From Trichobilharzia regenti (lineage: Eukaryota; Platyhelminthes; Trematoda; Strigeidida; Schistosomatidae): 64,000 bases of DNA. Position 1 is the stretch's first letter; each line of letters begins with the position of its first letter. Both the position numbers and the translations under genes were made by a program. Location: contig OX235263.1 of the NCBI GenBank assembly GCA_944472135.2, positions 90,862,721-90,926,720 of the forward strand. The letters run 5' to 3'. The notes beneath the pieces were generated by a model. It saw only the letters and a program-made list of their open reading frames with translations. It was not told where the DNA came from and searched no databases. Positions 1 to 11,179 of the stretch are shown piece by piece.

Positions 1-15
1 AAAGTAAGGTCATTT

Positions 16-567
16 ATGACGCGAAGAGTTCCATGTCATCTGGAAGGCGAAGTGGAGCGACAAGTGCAAGAGACGTTAAAAGACGATACTATTGAGGAAG
101 CTGATAGCCCGTACAACTCTCTAGTGCTGTTAGTAAAGAAAGCGAATGGGAAGTATAGATTCTGTGTTGATTTTCGACAGTTAAACAGTATGACAGAGTT
201 AAGACCGTGTGCCATGCCAACAGTGGTAGAAACTTTAGATCGCCTACAAGGCGCGAATGTGTTTTCGGTTTTCGATCTTCGCTCAGGATACTGGCAGATA
301 CCGAGAAAACCAGTTGATAGAGATAAGACGGCATTCATCGTGGGTCAGACACAATATCGATTTAAACGCATGCCGTTTGGACTAGCAGGTGCACCGTTTA
401 CGTTCAGAAGACTGATGACGCTATTACTTAAGAACTTAAAAAACGTGGAGGTGTATGGTGATGATCTCGTCATATACAGTCAAAACGAAAACGATCATGT
501 CAACCATGTAGAAGCCGTGCTGCGACGCATCGAAGAGTTTGGACTGCGCGTCAACAAAACCAAGTCC
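16..567 (+). pseudogene. pol: Ty3/gypsy reverse transcriptase domain
   Basis: Reverse transcriptase of the gypsy pol polyprotein, which copies element RNA into cDNA in cytoplasmic particles. Visible motifs are LVKKANGKYRFCVDFRQLN (fingers), FSVFDLRSGYWQI (motif A with the first catalytic Asp), MPFGLAGAPFTF (motif B) and VYGDDLVIYS (motif C). The catalytic box is YGDD where most gypsy elements have YVDD, YLDD or YIDD. Near 567 a one-base deletion in the segment reading KxQIAKKNVTLLG shifts the frame into the RNase H part. The frame is open from the window start, so the apparent start codon at 16 is probably internal. Confidence 0.92.
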
Positions 568-2624
568 AGATAGCCAAAAAGAATGTTACTCTGTTGGGAC
601 ATAAAGTGGGAAATGGTGAGATTAAACCATTACCGGAGAAAATTTTGACGATTAAAACGATTCCAGCCCCGAATTCAAAGAGAAAATTGAGACAATTCTT
701 GAGTAGAGCGGCGTTTTATAGTCGCTTCGTGAAGAACTTCAATGAGATAGCAGCCCCTCTATACAGGCTACTAGGTGAGCCGAAGTTTGTTTGGTCGGAG
801 GAATCGCAGAGGACATTCGACAGAATTAAACAGCTGTTCGACCACCAACAAATGACGCTAAAACTACCTGTACGTGGAAGACAGTTCACAGTGTGCACAG
901 ATGCCAGTGACTACGCTATAGGTGCGGTCCTAAGACAGGGTGAGGGAATCGTTGAGTATGCCAGTAGTGTTTTGACACTCACAGAGAGAAAGTATTCAAC
1001 GATAGAGAAAGAATGTTTAGCAATGGTATGGGCAGTCGACAAATGGAGACCTTATTTACTCGGCCGGCGGTTCCACATCGAAACTGATCATAAGCCGCTA
1101 CAATTTTTGAAGACAGCGAGAGACCCACGGGGGAAGTTGTCACGGTGGATGTTGCGTCTTCAGGAGTACGATTTTACGATCTCACACGTTCCTGGAAGTG
1201 AAAATGTCTTGGCAGATTTGTTATCGAGACCAGAAGATGAGTCTGAGTTGCCCGAGGTCGCTTACGGAGTGCATGCAGTAGAACAAGACCCACTAAAACT
1301 TGCACGCAGGCAAAGGTTGGACGATACGCTGAATACAGTAATACAGGTGATCACCAACGGAATAGAAGTGGATCAAGCTACGGCGAGTAAGGAGCTAACC
1401 ACACTACTCAGACAGAGAGATCGACTCAGAGTGAATGCCTACGGGACTCTGACCTGGCGAGAGAACGACGGAAGCTGGCTGGCTGTCATACCTCAATCGT
1501 CGCGCCACGACATGATAGAAGAATGTCACCAGCTAGCACATACAGGCGTGGCCAGAACGACCGACCTCCTAAGACAAAGTATGTACTGGCCAGGTATGAG
1601 AGAAGACGTAGCAAGATACGTACTTGGATGTCCACGGTGCCAGCTAATGAAAGGCGACCGGTGCATATGACCACCGCTTCAGTCGATTCCAGTTACCGCG
1701 ATAGGTGACTTGTGGTCCGTAGATGTCATGGGTCCATTTCCTCAGACATCCAATGGTAATCAGTACCTCTTGGTGATGACGGAACACGCGACACGATGGG
1801 TAGACGCCGTAGCAATCCCAGACCAACGTGCAAGGACCGTGACAGATGCAGTAGTTAGACACATTGTTGCAGACCACGGCGTACCGAAGACAATACTGAC
1901 AGACCAAGGTCCCTGTTTCGAGAGTGAAGAATTTACTTCCCGTTTGCAACAGCTGGGCATCAAGAGGATCAGAACGACCCCATATCATCCACAAACGAAT
2001 GGCCTAACGGAGAGAAACAACCGTACACTGAAGGAGTGGCTGGCCTCGAAGGGCGGTAACTGGGAAACGGAGCTTCCACTGATTTTACTAACACATCGTG
2101 CTACCACTCAGGAAACAACGAAGAAGTCACCCTTCCAACTGATGTATGGTAGAAAACCACGATTACCGACACACAATGAGACCTGGCCCCTGCACCAAAA
2201 GTGGAGTACGACGAAATTAAAAGCAGAGCGGAAAGAGGCAGTCAAGAATGTAATACGGAAGCAGCGGAGTGATGTCGCGAAGTCTCAGATGAAAGAGAAG
2301 ACGCAGTGCATTACCTTTGCAGTCGGGGACCAAGTGAAGTGTAGAGACAGGAGATATACAGTTGGAGGCGGGCCAGGTTCACGGAAACTCCTTCCAAAGC
2401 GGGAAGGACCATACACAATCACAAAATGACGGGGTCAAGTATATACCATCCGAAGAGGTGACAAACAGAAACGAGTTAATACCAGTCAGCTCCAACGATG
2501 GGTACAGTGGGACAAGCCGATCAGTAACAATCCTCAACTAGAGGATGTAGCACCCAGAAAGTCGGAAGGTCTACGTACGAAGCTATTTGACGGGGGGACG
2601 AGTGTGGTGAGAGCAGACAACTAG
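568..2624 (+). pseudogene. pol: Ty3/gypsy RNase H and integrase
   Basis: One reading frame, broken only by TGA codons at 1668-1670 and 2427-2429, carries the rest of pol. RNase H is seen as TVCTDASDYAIGAVLRQ and FHIETDHKPLQF. The integrase zinc finger follows (H..H..C..C, ending GCPRCQLMKGD), then the DDE core: D in WSVDVMGPF, D in ILTDQGPCF and E in NGLTERNNRTLKEW. A GPYTI box marks the C-terminal GPY/F module. Coding runs to TAG at 2622-2624, overlapping the start of the LTR. Both nonsense codons fit CGA-to-TGA changes (inference). Integrase would insert the cDNA into the genome; this copy cannot. Confidence 0.92.
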
Positions 2625-2932
2625 CCAATTGGTAGACATTAACCTACGCTGATTGGTAGACATTAATCTAGGCTGATTCAACAACCAATCACAGCAGACC
2701 TAAACGTGGGCAAATATGATTCGCAGGTAGACGGCTCTACTTTCCGAGAAATATCGAAAACGACCAATCAGAAGACTGCGTTTGTCTGCTTAACTTCCGA
2801 GAAACAACCAATCAGAAGACTGCCTTTTTCTGCTTGCATAAGCCTTATAAATGTAAATGAAATATATATAAATACGTGTTGATTTTCGTAATAAAACAAT
2901 CTGTTGCCTGGTCCTTGTCTTCTGTTGTTACA
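2603..2932 (+). repeat. 3' LTR of the gypsy element
   Basis: It begins TGTGGTGAGAGC and ends CTGTTGTTACA, so it has TG...CA ends. It is about 330 bp. U3 holds two pairs of direct repeats, one around GATTGGTAGACATTAA and one around CCAATCAGAAGACTG, giving several CCAAT or ATTGG boxes. A TATA-like ATATAAATACG lies near 2868, and AATAAA at 2890-2895. A solo LTR of the same family at 52870-53187 (minus strand) shares both ends, which fixes the limits. Confidence 0.9.
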
Positions 2933-2936
2933 CCAA

Positions 2937-3933
2937 AACCTTTGAACTTTTGAGGGTTCTTATAGTTCGGTTAATATTAGCATAAGTGAATTGAACAGTA
3001 CTAATTCGGTCTGGTGTGAGTGGAGATGGAGTTTGTGCCATATTAGTAACAGGGAGTATATCGAGTAGCTGGACTGAGGGCTTGAGGTAGTTACCTGCAA
3101 ATGTTTTCTTGAATAGTTCACATATATCTGCAGAGTTAGTGCATAGCCCACCTTTGTCTATGAGGAGAGGAATGCTGTGCTTTTTGCGGTTCATTCGCTT
3201 CCTTAAGATTTCTGTGAGTGCACACACTCCAGCAGGACTGGCTACCGCGATGCGTTCTTCGTTTCTCATACGGAAGTCTCGAGCTTGTGAGATGGAGCTA
3301 AGGGTGTTAAGTATTAGACCTAGAGTGCCAAAGTCATGGTGTTTGAAGTAACTTGTTGAGAGTCTCTTCAGTTTCGTACGATCCTTTGGTTTTATGAATG
3401 ACTTTCTATGTTGGGAAACCTTTAGTGTTTGGAGTGGGATAACAGCATCTAAGCATGTGTTAGTGTTATGGTAGAAGATGCTCAGGGCTCTCGATAGGTC
3501 ATCAGTAGTGAAGTATTCACCCCATTCGGAGGATCTTAACATTGATTCTATTAAGGCCCAGTTTGCCTTACCATAGTTCCTATATATTACTTGTTGTGAA
3601 GTGGAGGTATGAGCTGCATCGCTACCCAGTGAAAGTGGCAGTGCACACATCACCGTTTTGTGGTCGCTCCCTGAAAACTCAGAACCTGCTAGGGTTGAAA
3701 GAGGACTTATATTGTGGCAGAAGATTAAGTCTAGTACGTTATTACCTCTTATGGGGGTAGTGACAGTTTGTTTCCAACCAAGTACATCCAGTGTGTCTAA
3801 GAATTTATCAAATTTAGTTGGGCCTGTGGGTATATCTCAGTTGATTTCAGGTAAGTTTAAGTCCCCACATAGGATCTTATGATCGTATTGTAATTCGGAT
3901 AATTGCTCCAGAGTATTATTAAATTGGGTCTCG
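2937..3933 (-). pseudogene. Inverted LINE endonuclease C-terminus and linker
   Basis: Read on the minus strand, the segment encodes the second half of an apurinic-like endonuclease and the linker to the RT. The motifs GDLNLPEI (near 3870) and GSDHKTV (near 3660) match GGDFNLPEV and GSDHRIV of the LINE at 24685. The linker then runs to TLKSSKV at the left edge. Several stops interrupt the endonuclease part; the linker is open for about 240 codons. It lacks the start of the endonuclease, so the element was also 5'-truncated. Confidence 0.85.
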
Positions 3934-3936
3934 TAA

Positions 3937-5252
3937 TAGATAATTTCCGCCCCATCAACATTACTTCCGTAGTTTCACGTGTGATGGAAAAGATTGTAAA
4001 GAAGCAAATTGTTCAGTATTTGCTCTCGAATGACTTAATATCCCCTTTCCAATACGGTTTCCTAAATAGAAGATCGTGCATTACTTGCCAGTTAGATTAT
4101 TTCGACCACATTACTGAATGTGTAGACAAAGGTCGTTCGGCAGCAACATTATTTCTACATGTTAGGAAAGCTTTTGATAAAGTCCCACATAACAGACTCA
4201 TACTGAAACTCCTATCTTATGAAATAAGTGCAAGGCTTCTTGAGTGGATAACTTCCTTTCTTACAGGAAGAGAATAGTTAGTTAAAGTCAACCATCACTT
4301 ATCAACATCCAAACCGATAACCAGCGGCGTGATACAAGGTAGTGTTCTTGGCCCTACCCTATTCATTGTATTCATAAATGATATTGTCTCTATGATCAAG
4401 TATGGCAAGCCATACCTCTTTGCAGATGACCTCAAAGTTGTCTATGATTTTGACTATAATGATATGAATATTGTTAGTAAAATCCAAGAAGACTTAAATA
4501 GTCTATGTAATTGGAGTGAAAAGTGGCAGTTAACGTTCAATCCAGCTAAATCTGGGATAACATACTTCGGACGTTGGAAACCTAGCATGTGTCTATACAT
4601 GTACGGTGACCTTGTCTCAAACACGAACACAGTCACAAATCTCGGGGTAACATACTCAGATCTTACCTTTACTGAACATGCAAATAAGGTGTTATCTGAT
4701 TGTAAACGTCTAACCGGCTTTGTGCTACGCAACTTTTACACTCCAGAAGCCAGAGTAGCCATATATAAGATATGCATTCGCCCCAAACTTGAATACTGTG
4801 CCCACTTATACAGTAGCTTTAAATCAGCAGACAGAAAAAAAGTTGAAAGTGTCCAAAGATTCCTTACGAAACGCATATTAGGCTATGGTCAGCAAATAGA
4901 ATACCTTGACAGATGTATTCGACTGGACTTAGAGCCTTTATGGTTAAGGAGAGTGAAGTGCAATTTATTTCTCTTATTCAAAGTTATAAGAAAGCACTGT
5001 AACAGTAACTCGTCCATAACCTGGGCTAATCCTAAATCGTATGGACTACGCAACCATAACTATCTTCTCAAGGTTAACACCCATAAACTCACCACTAGAG
5101 CTAACTTCTTCACCATTAAATATTGCAAACTTTGGAACCAACTACCCTCTGAGATTATATCCTGTGAAAGGCCTGACAGTTTCAAAAGGAGCCTAGAAAA
5201 ACATATTAATATGCCCACCCTAGCCCGCCTCAAAGATCTCAACTGCTGGTAG
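3937..5252 (+). pseudogene. CR1-like LINE reverse transcriptase, copy 1
   Basis: RT and C-terminal region of the same LINE. Seen in order: FRPINITSVVSRVMEK, RRSCITC, KAFDKVPHNRL, IQGSVLGPTLF and the catalytic box LFADDLKVVYD. One in-frame TAG at 4275-4277 interrupts an otherwise continuous frame. The sequence closely follows the RT of the LINE at 24685-27728. The product would nick DNA and copy element RNA at the target; this copy lacks an intact endonuclease in the same orientation. Confidence 0.9.
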
Positions 5253-6999
5253 AGTGGAGAGACAATGGCATTTCAATATTTAACTACAGAAAGTACACTA
5301 GTTCCCAGACTAACATAATAATACTTAGTAATTATGTAGGTTCAGTACTTGAAACTAGATTGTCATTAAAATACTTGAAATGAATAAAATACTTACGCGG
5401 CAAATGTTCTTTTGGTTTACCGTTCTTATTTACCTTATAACACTCAGTTATTGAGCCTAATGTATTCTTTGATAATACGAATTATGACACTGATTATGCT
5501 CTTATTTTTTATGGTTACAGCTTGATTCCACACTGTATTTTTGGTACAAGTATGGAATTTTCAGCATGAATATCGGTAGCCCAAATTTTGCAGGCCGACC
5601 ATAGATATCAGGTGTGCGTCGGCGCGGGCTCGAACCCCGGACCATGTGCATGGTCGGTGAGAGTCCTAACCACTGTGCCACCGACGCATATACATAGATT
5701 GATTTACTTTACGACTACCTGTAGTACTAAATACTCTTCTGTAGTATTGTTAACAAATGCTGAAATTTTGTTGGTTCCGTTAATATCTTTTTAAAATATG
5801 TGTAGACAGGTTACTTTGCAATGTCAGATGTAAACTATATATAGGACTGTCATGATAATTTAGTACACTAAGTCCTGCCAACCGACCTTACCCTCAGTTC
5901 ATACTACCTAAATTGAATCTTAGCTATAGTGTTCTGCTGAATTTTTCTCCACTATTCACAATACCTATACGTTTTACTCTCTAAGTTTTTGACTTCTTAT
6001 AAAGTAATCTGTTCATTAGGATGCATACACACATATACAATATGTTGGTAAAGATGTACGTGGAGACCTATTGGAAGCACTCATTAAGAAGCCTAGGGAG
6101 ATGGAATATGGGGTACGAACATGTCTGGTACCAAGCAATATATTTGCGGTAGCCATGATAATCATAGTCTCAGAGCCTAACATCAAAAAAGGAGGGAGGG
6201 TGGCGCTAGCTGATCAGTAGATATGGTGGTGGTCACTGAGGTGAATCACCCCATTCTGCAGGAACAGCAATATACAATTTGAAGGCTCGAGATATTTCTG
6301 ATTTTTATGGGGGCTTAGATCTTTATCTTGAAAAAGATAATAATGAACGCCTTGATAGATCATGCTTCTACCTTTTAATATATACCATTCGCTCAGCCTA
6401 TTGTTGAGATGTGACCATGTGGGCTCTGAACAGATTTATGGGGCATCTTATAAATTAACTTGCTGTCCATTGTCGGATCTTTAAATACCACTTCACAATG
6501 TCTTATCTCATTTATTTTCTAATAACGTCCTTACTTGATCGTCATTATATTCCATTAAACCTAACATTTTATAGCTCTTTATGAATTTGATTCGACTTAT
6601 TCTATTCCTATTCTCTTTAGGGTACGGTTGTGCACCAAATGCACAAAAAGGCATTAAAAATAAAAAACCAGCATGAGGAAAAAATGTATTAAAACCAAAA
6701 TTGGACATCATGATAGTGCAAACTGTACAGGAAGCATTAAACATTGCAAATGAACGTTGTCAGCCTAGGGAGTTTCATTTATTAATGCATTTATTAGTGA
6801 TACTTGCACTTACCCATTTCATTACACTTTATTGATTCATCTTAGCACATTTACTTTTCTGAAACAGCTTCCAATCCCTTGTAAACGTTGTACTTACCTC
6901 GATATTGGTTGGTTATCGTATGCCTACAAACACGGGATGAAAAAGAAACGAAGTCGATTTTCCCGCTCAACCTGGAGTACAACTGTACAATACAATAAT
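5253..6999 (+). other. LINE 3' UTR, first part
   Basis: Non-coding tail of CR1-A copy 1, recognised because the same sequence recurs at 28735-30480, 32720-34465 and 36706-38447. It continues at 10971-11165 after a nested insertion. About 1.9 kb is a long 3' UTR for this class. Small open frames in it are not convincing as genes. Confidence 0.8.
5507..5690 (-). mobile_element. tRNA-headed SINE, copy 1
   Basis: On the minus strand a 72-nt tRNA-like head (5687-5616) has a perfect 7-bp acceptor pair GCGTCGG/CCGACGC, an A-box-like TGGCACAGTGGTTAGGAC and a B box GGTTCGAGCCC. A tail follows, running to about 5507 (GATTCCACACTGT region). The same head and tail recur at 43370-43541, and this block is absent from the equivalent LINE 3' UTR near 28990. 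Both facts identify a SINE rather than a tRNA gene. Schistosomes have a tRNA-related SINE family (Sm-alpha); identity with it is a guess. Confidence 0.78.
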
Positions 7000-7360
7000 T
7001 GTCAATCACGTCTCATAAACCGTTAATGCCCAGCTCTTGCTACGCTCAGGCTCACGCTGTTCCTTGAAGTTTTTCAGAAACGCTTAGTAATAACGGACGC
7101 AAAAACCAAAACACCGATTGGCCGCTTGATATTTCTTTATTGTTACACCAACATATAAAAAGAATAAGTGAACTAAGATCTGAAAACAAATATTACAATA
7201 ATAAATCACAAGATTACTTCTGATGGTTTACTGCTGACTTCTTTGTGAACAGCGACCGATGAGACGATGACTGTCGTATTGATGCCTCCGCGAAAATTGG
7301 GGAAGTTGATTTTAAGCAAACAACCAAGAATTGATCGTTCAATCTTCAACTCCATTGACA
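7000..7360 (-). repeat. 3' LTR of Pao-A copy 1
   Basis: In element orientation it begins TGTCAATGGAGTTG and ends CGTGATTGACA. It matches the other LTR at 10610-10970. A purine-rich CCGGGGAG lies immediately inside the element and may be the polypurine tract. Confidence 0.88.
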
Positions 7361-8070
7361 CTCCCCGGCAAAAAAGGGATCCAACCTTTCTTTCCTTCAC
7401 GACCAATACACGTTGACTTGGATGCCATTGCGAGAACCTGGGTCACACGGACAGAGCTGAAATGGAAAACAAACAGAAAAGCCAACACACCACAAGCATA
7501 CCCACAGCACAATCTCACACATCAATGACGACCTGCGCCTCCAGACAGAGACCTCCTCTTGACATCTTGCAACACAATCGTCACATGCTAGAATGACTCT
7601 TGCAGAATGCAACGTGACCATAGCACCAACTCATGATACTCTACGCACATCCTCTTATCTACTCACTACCAATTGCCACTGCAATCGCTTGTCACTCATT
7701 CTGCCTCAGTTCTAGTAGTGGTGACGCATGCGAGCCTCAGTCGTTTACACTCTTTCTCCCCAGCGTGTCGTACCGCGGCTAACAATTATCTCCGTGTGCA
7801 TTTCATTCTCAGCAATAGCCTAGCCTCCCCGGCGTATACGCCCCATCTTCTGTCCTTAACATCAATCAATTCATTCATGGATGTAGAAGACTCGAAACAA
7901 CTTCAGAAGTAATCATGACGAAAATTTTAACAAAATTACGCAATAACAACAAGATACGAAAACAACAAGTAAACACAATGAATCCAAAAAACACCAATTG
8001 ATGACACACCACACATATATAGCAAACTGTATACAAAAACTCGCGGATCACATCTTGATGGAATTCCTTT
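7361..8070 (-). other. Non-coding 3' region of Pao-A copy 1
   Basis: Sequence between the hairpin array and the 3' LTR, mirrored at 22873-23582. Short open frames occur on both strands, but none resembles a known family. Confidence 0.6.
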
Positions 8071-8497
8071 GAAGAATCGCAGGACTTACACCAGTACGCC
8101 TACAACCCTTCTCACGTTGACGATTGTAATTTGTGGAATGTCCGGACACAAACAAGATTATTCAACAATTATAATAATTGGAACTCACACAACTATTTAA
8201 CACAAACATATGTACAATCACTACATCAAATGTTGTGGATTCCGGCATGAAAAACTACCCTTGAAGAACTGTAGGACTTACAGCAGTACGCCTACATTCC
8301 TTCTCAGGTTGATGATCCAAGTGGAAGTCGTCCGGACACAAACAGAATTACTAACAGCTAGATGATAAATGATACCAATTCAGTATATACAACATGAACA
8401 TATGTACAAAATCGCACACCGAGCACATTGGACTGCTCATTGATGCGCTACCCTTTGAAGAACTGTAGGACTTACAGCAGTACGCCTACAACCCTTC
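8071..8497 (-). other. Three hairpin repeats, Pao-A copy 1
   Basis: Minus-strand hairpins at 8457-8497, 8263-8303 and 8071-8111, spaced about 193 bp, each with two 13-nt arms and a 15-nt loop. They correspond to those at 22446-22872. In this copy the gag stop is changed to AAG, so the reading frame enters the first hairpin and ends at the TAA in its loop (8472). Confidence 0.75.
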
Positions 8498-10464
8498 TCA
8501 CGTTGACGCCCTTGGTTGGAAAATCGTCGCAGAGTTCATTTGCTAACTTCCTTCTATGAGCTATATCCTCAATTCTGAACGGCAACACGCCCACGTCATT
8601 GTATCGTAGAATATAGATGACCAACAAACACACGACATATCTCATCAACCAAGTGTAGAAACAGAGTAATTTACACCAAAGATAATAGCATTCAAATAGT
8701 AACTTGAAACTAGAAATGCCTTGGTTCATGCAAGTCAATTTAACAATTACTCTCTCGTTTACACTTGGCTTATTCTCACTAAACTGAGCAATATCTTTCG
8801 TCTTTTCAAATGGACTGATACTATCATAGTCATTGCATAAGGCACGTGAGTTCATGGACGTCCGTTTCATTGTGGATAAAAACACCAACGATGATTGAGT
8901 GACACAAGGTGATGAACTTAGCGGTGGATCAGAAGCTGTTCTTTTTCGGCTTTCAGATAGTTGTCCAACTGCAAGATTACCACCACTGCTGTCTTTCACT
9001 ACTAGTTCGGGTTTAGCACTATCATCTGATCATAGGAGGGCTACACGCTGATCAATCACACTGACTGTCTCACAAGTATGCACACCTTCTGGAACTGCAT
9101 CTGCGTTCAATTCTACTTCACGTTGTAGTTGTACAGAACCTTTATTTAACTTAGCGGTAGTAGGCATTCCCTCCATTTCATTATGATCAACCAAAGAGAA
9201 ATCTGCACTATCATGATCATTAACACAAATATTCAATTTACCGTCAAGTTCATCATTTTCAAACTCTTTAATAACAGAAGTAGACAATTTTGGTTCCTCC
9301 TCACAAATCATTAAAGGTTTTATATCTTCACTCTGACTAGTTATACTTTGTAAACTTTTGGAGTCAGAACTGCACTCTGAAGCAGTAACTCTATTCTGTG
9401 ACACTCTATTCAACAATGGCTTACCAGTTGCAACTACAGACTTCCTGACCAAACCGTTATCGTCACACAATTCGGAGTCATGCCTGGAGTTTACATTTAG
9501 CTTATCACTGAACTTGCTCACTGGTTCACAGTTCACTTCTGTATGCACCACTTGCGAACGTGTAAAACACAACCGTGTTTGTCTTGCATCTTGTAACTTA
9601 TCTGTTGAGGATGTACTACGAAACCTGTTACATTCACTAGATCCATATGCATTACTAGACATCATGGAGCCTTCTCGATATCCACCTCTCTGAGGCCTAT
9701 TCGTCATCAATGAGTGCGTTTTACCCTCAGACTGCCGTATTCTAAGGGTGAGATTCAATATACTGGAAAACTTGCTCATCGATTGATTGACGCTATCGTT
9801 CACCAGTTTCAGAATCTCATCGAACTTTGGCTCGATACCCTCATCCTCCATACGGGAGCTTATCTTCACCCACTTCCTTTGCAGTCGAGTAGGTAGGCGT
9901 CTTGCTATTACTTCTAGTATAAAACTCGAGTTGAGGTCACTCATGCGATTCATCGAAATCATTGCATTCTTGTAAATTAGCAAATTATCTAAAAACTCAG
10001 TGAGTGCCTGGGAGTCATCCTGTAATTGACCACCATTACCCTTAACAGCCTCGAATAATTTCCCTGCAATCATCGAAGGTCTTCCAAACCTTTGACGTAA
10101 TATGCTCATAGCCTCGTAGTAGCCATCTTTTGGCTTCATATACTTACAGCACTGTATAGCTCTTGCAGCATCTCCAGTGCAATATCTCATCAAATACATT
10201 AACTTCAATTCATCACTTAATGGAAAACTATTCAGCATGATCTCAAACTCCTTTACAAATTGTAAATAATCAGCTGGGTTTCCATCAAAACACCGTGGTT
10301 CTAATTTAGGGAGTTTGATGTTCCTATTATCCCTGAACGGCGAAACAGTAACATCAACCATATCATGCTTAACATCAGATACATCGTTACATTTAACAGA
10401 CAAGTCACCATGACACTTTCCTGTTTGCATCCAAGACACTCTGTCCCTTCTTTGACCCAGGCAT
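8472..10464 (-). pseudogene. gag: Pao-A gag, copy 1
   Basis: Minus-strand gag almost identical to the intact frame at 20477-22432. It has three differences of consequence. A 2-bp deletion about 15 codons after the expected ATG (10462-10464) puts that start out of frame. A TCA-to-TGA change near 9028 splits the frame. The normal TAG stop is AAG, extending the protein about 12 residues into the first hairpin. Domain content is as described for the intact copy. Confidence 0.85.
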
Positions 10465-10609
10465 TGTTGAACTTGACCCAATTCCAAAACAGTTCCAGAT
10501 GTTGCTTGTTCAAAGAGGACTTGACCGGCACCAGGAAAGATGAACGGTGACTATCCAAACTTTCACCAGCGGTCCAAAACCGTCGACAACTGACTTCACC
10601 ATCAGAAAC

Positions 10610-10970
10610 TGTCAGTCACGTCTCGTAAACCATTAATGCCCAGCTCTTGCTACGCTCAGGCTCACGCTGTTCCTTGAAGTTTTTCAGAAACGCTTAGTAA
10701 TAACGGACGCAGAAACCAAAACACCGATTGGCCGCTTGATATTTCTTTATTGTTACACCAACATATAAAAAGAATAAGTGAACTAAGATCTGAAAACAAA
10801 TATTACAATAACAAATCACAAGATTACTTCTGATGGTTTACTGCTGACTTCTTTGTGAACAGCGACCGATGAGACGATGACTGTCGTATTGATGCCTCCG
10901 CGAAAATTGGGGAAGTTGATTTTAAGCAAACAACCAAGAATTGATCGTTCAATCTTCAACTCCATTGACA
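10610..10970 (-). repeat. 5' LTR of Pao-A copy 1
   Basis: 361 bp, with ends TGTCAATGG and GTGACTGACA in element orientation. It contains an AATAAA signal and matches the LTRs at 7000, 17443, 19971 and 23583. Downstream, toward gag, the leader resembles 20332-20476. No convincing tRNA primer-binding site was identified. Confidence 0.88.
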
Positions 10971-11165
10971 ATAGCTATACAGCCTAGTTCAGACAATGAG
11001 TGTATTTATATATATATATATATATCAAATATTTAACTGTCGAAACATTATTAACTTGTAGACAATCTACGATTTGATATTATATCATACTTGATCGTTC
11101 CTGTATAAATGGCATGCATTTTCATGTAAATTTATATGTTTATATGAGAATATACATTATTATTA
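10971..11165 (+). other. LINE 3' UTR, last part, and ATT tail
   Basis: Continuation of the CR1-A copy 1 UTR after the Pao-A insertion, including a TA dinucleotide run near 11010. It ends in an ATT trinucleotide tail at about 11153-11165, the same terminus seen at 30460-30480 and 38430-38447. Confidence 0.8.
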
Positions 11166-11179
11166 TTACTACAGTTTCA

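Larger units (their letters stand above)
1..2932 (+). mobile_element. Ty3/gypsy LTR retrotransposon, 3' part
   Basis: The window opens inside the pol gene of a Ty3/gypsy retrotransposon. The order RT, RNase H, integrase, 3' LTR is directly readable, and integrase after RNase H is the Ty3/gypsy order (Copia has integrase before RT). The 5' LTR, gag and protease lie outside the window. The copy is dead: one frameshift and two TGA stops interrupt pol. The LTR ends only a few bases from the left edge of the following LINE. Confidence 0.93.
7000..10970 (-). mobile_element. Pao-A gag-only LTR retroelement, copy 1
   Basis: A 3971-bp element on the minus strand with 361-bp LTRs at each end, a gag-like gene and no visible protease, RT or integrase. 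It sits in the 3' UTR of CR1-A copy 1; uninterrupted homologues at 30297, 34282 and 38267 show the empty site. The flanks ATAAT and ATAGC look like a 5-bp target duplication with two changes. Target duplications of 5 bp and the gag type suggest BEL/Pao affinity. Confidence 0.85.
2937..11165 (+). mobile_element. CR1-like LINE, copy 1, with inverted 5' part
   Basis: Composite of an antisense endonuclease/linker segment (2937-3933), a sense RT segment (3937-5252) and a long 3' UTR (5253-6999 and 10971-11165) ending in an ATT-rich tail. The antisense segment ends, and the sense segment begins, at points about 57 codons apart in the related intact ORF at 24685-27728. That geometry is expected from twin priming during target-primed reverse transcription. 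The 3' UTR is interrupted by a SINE and by a Pao-A element. The left edge lies within about 5 bp of the gypsy LTR end. Confidence 0.82.

Noticed and set aside
5616..5687. Possible functional tRNA gene
   Set aside because: The same tail follows the tRNA-like head in a second copy at 43370, the anticodon arm is poor, and homologous LINE UTRs lack the block, so it is a SINE.
6508..6744. Conserved 78-79 codon minus-strand frame repeated at 29787, 33772 and 37758
   Set aside because: It lies antisense in a LINE 3' UTR, its N-terminal half differs completely between copies, and conservation is explained by the repeat.
7397..7621. 74-codon frame shared by both Pao-A copies (also 23323-23547)
   Set aside because: No family resemblance, and it is shared only because the whole element is shared; coding is not supported.
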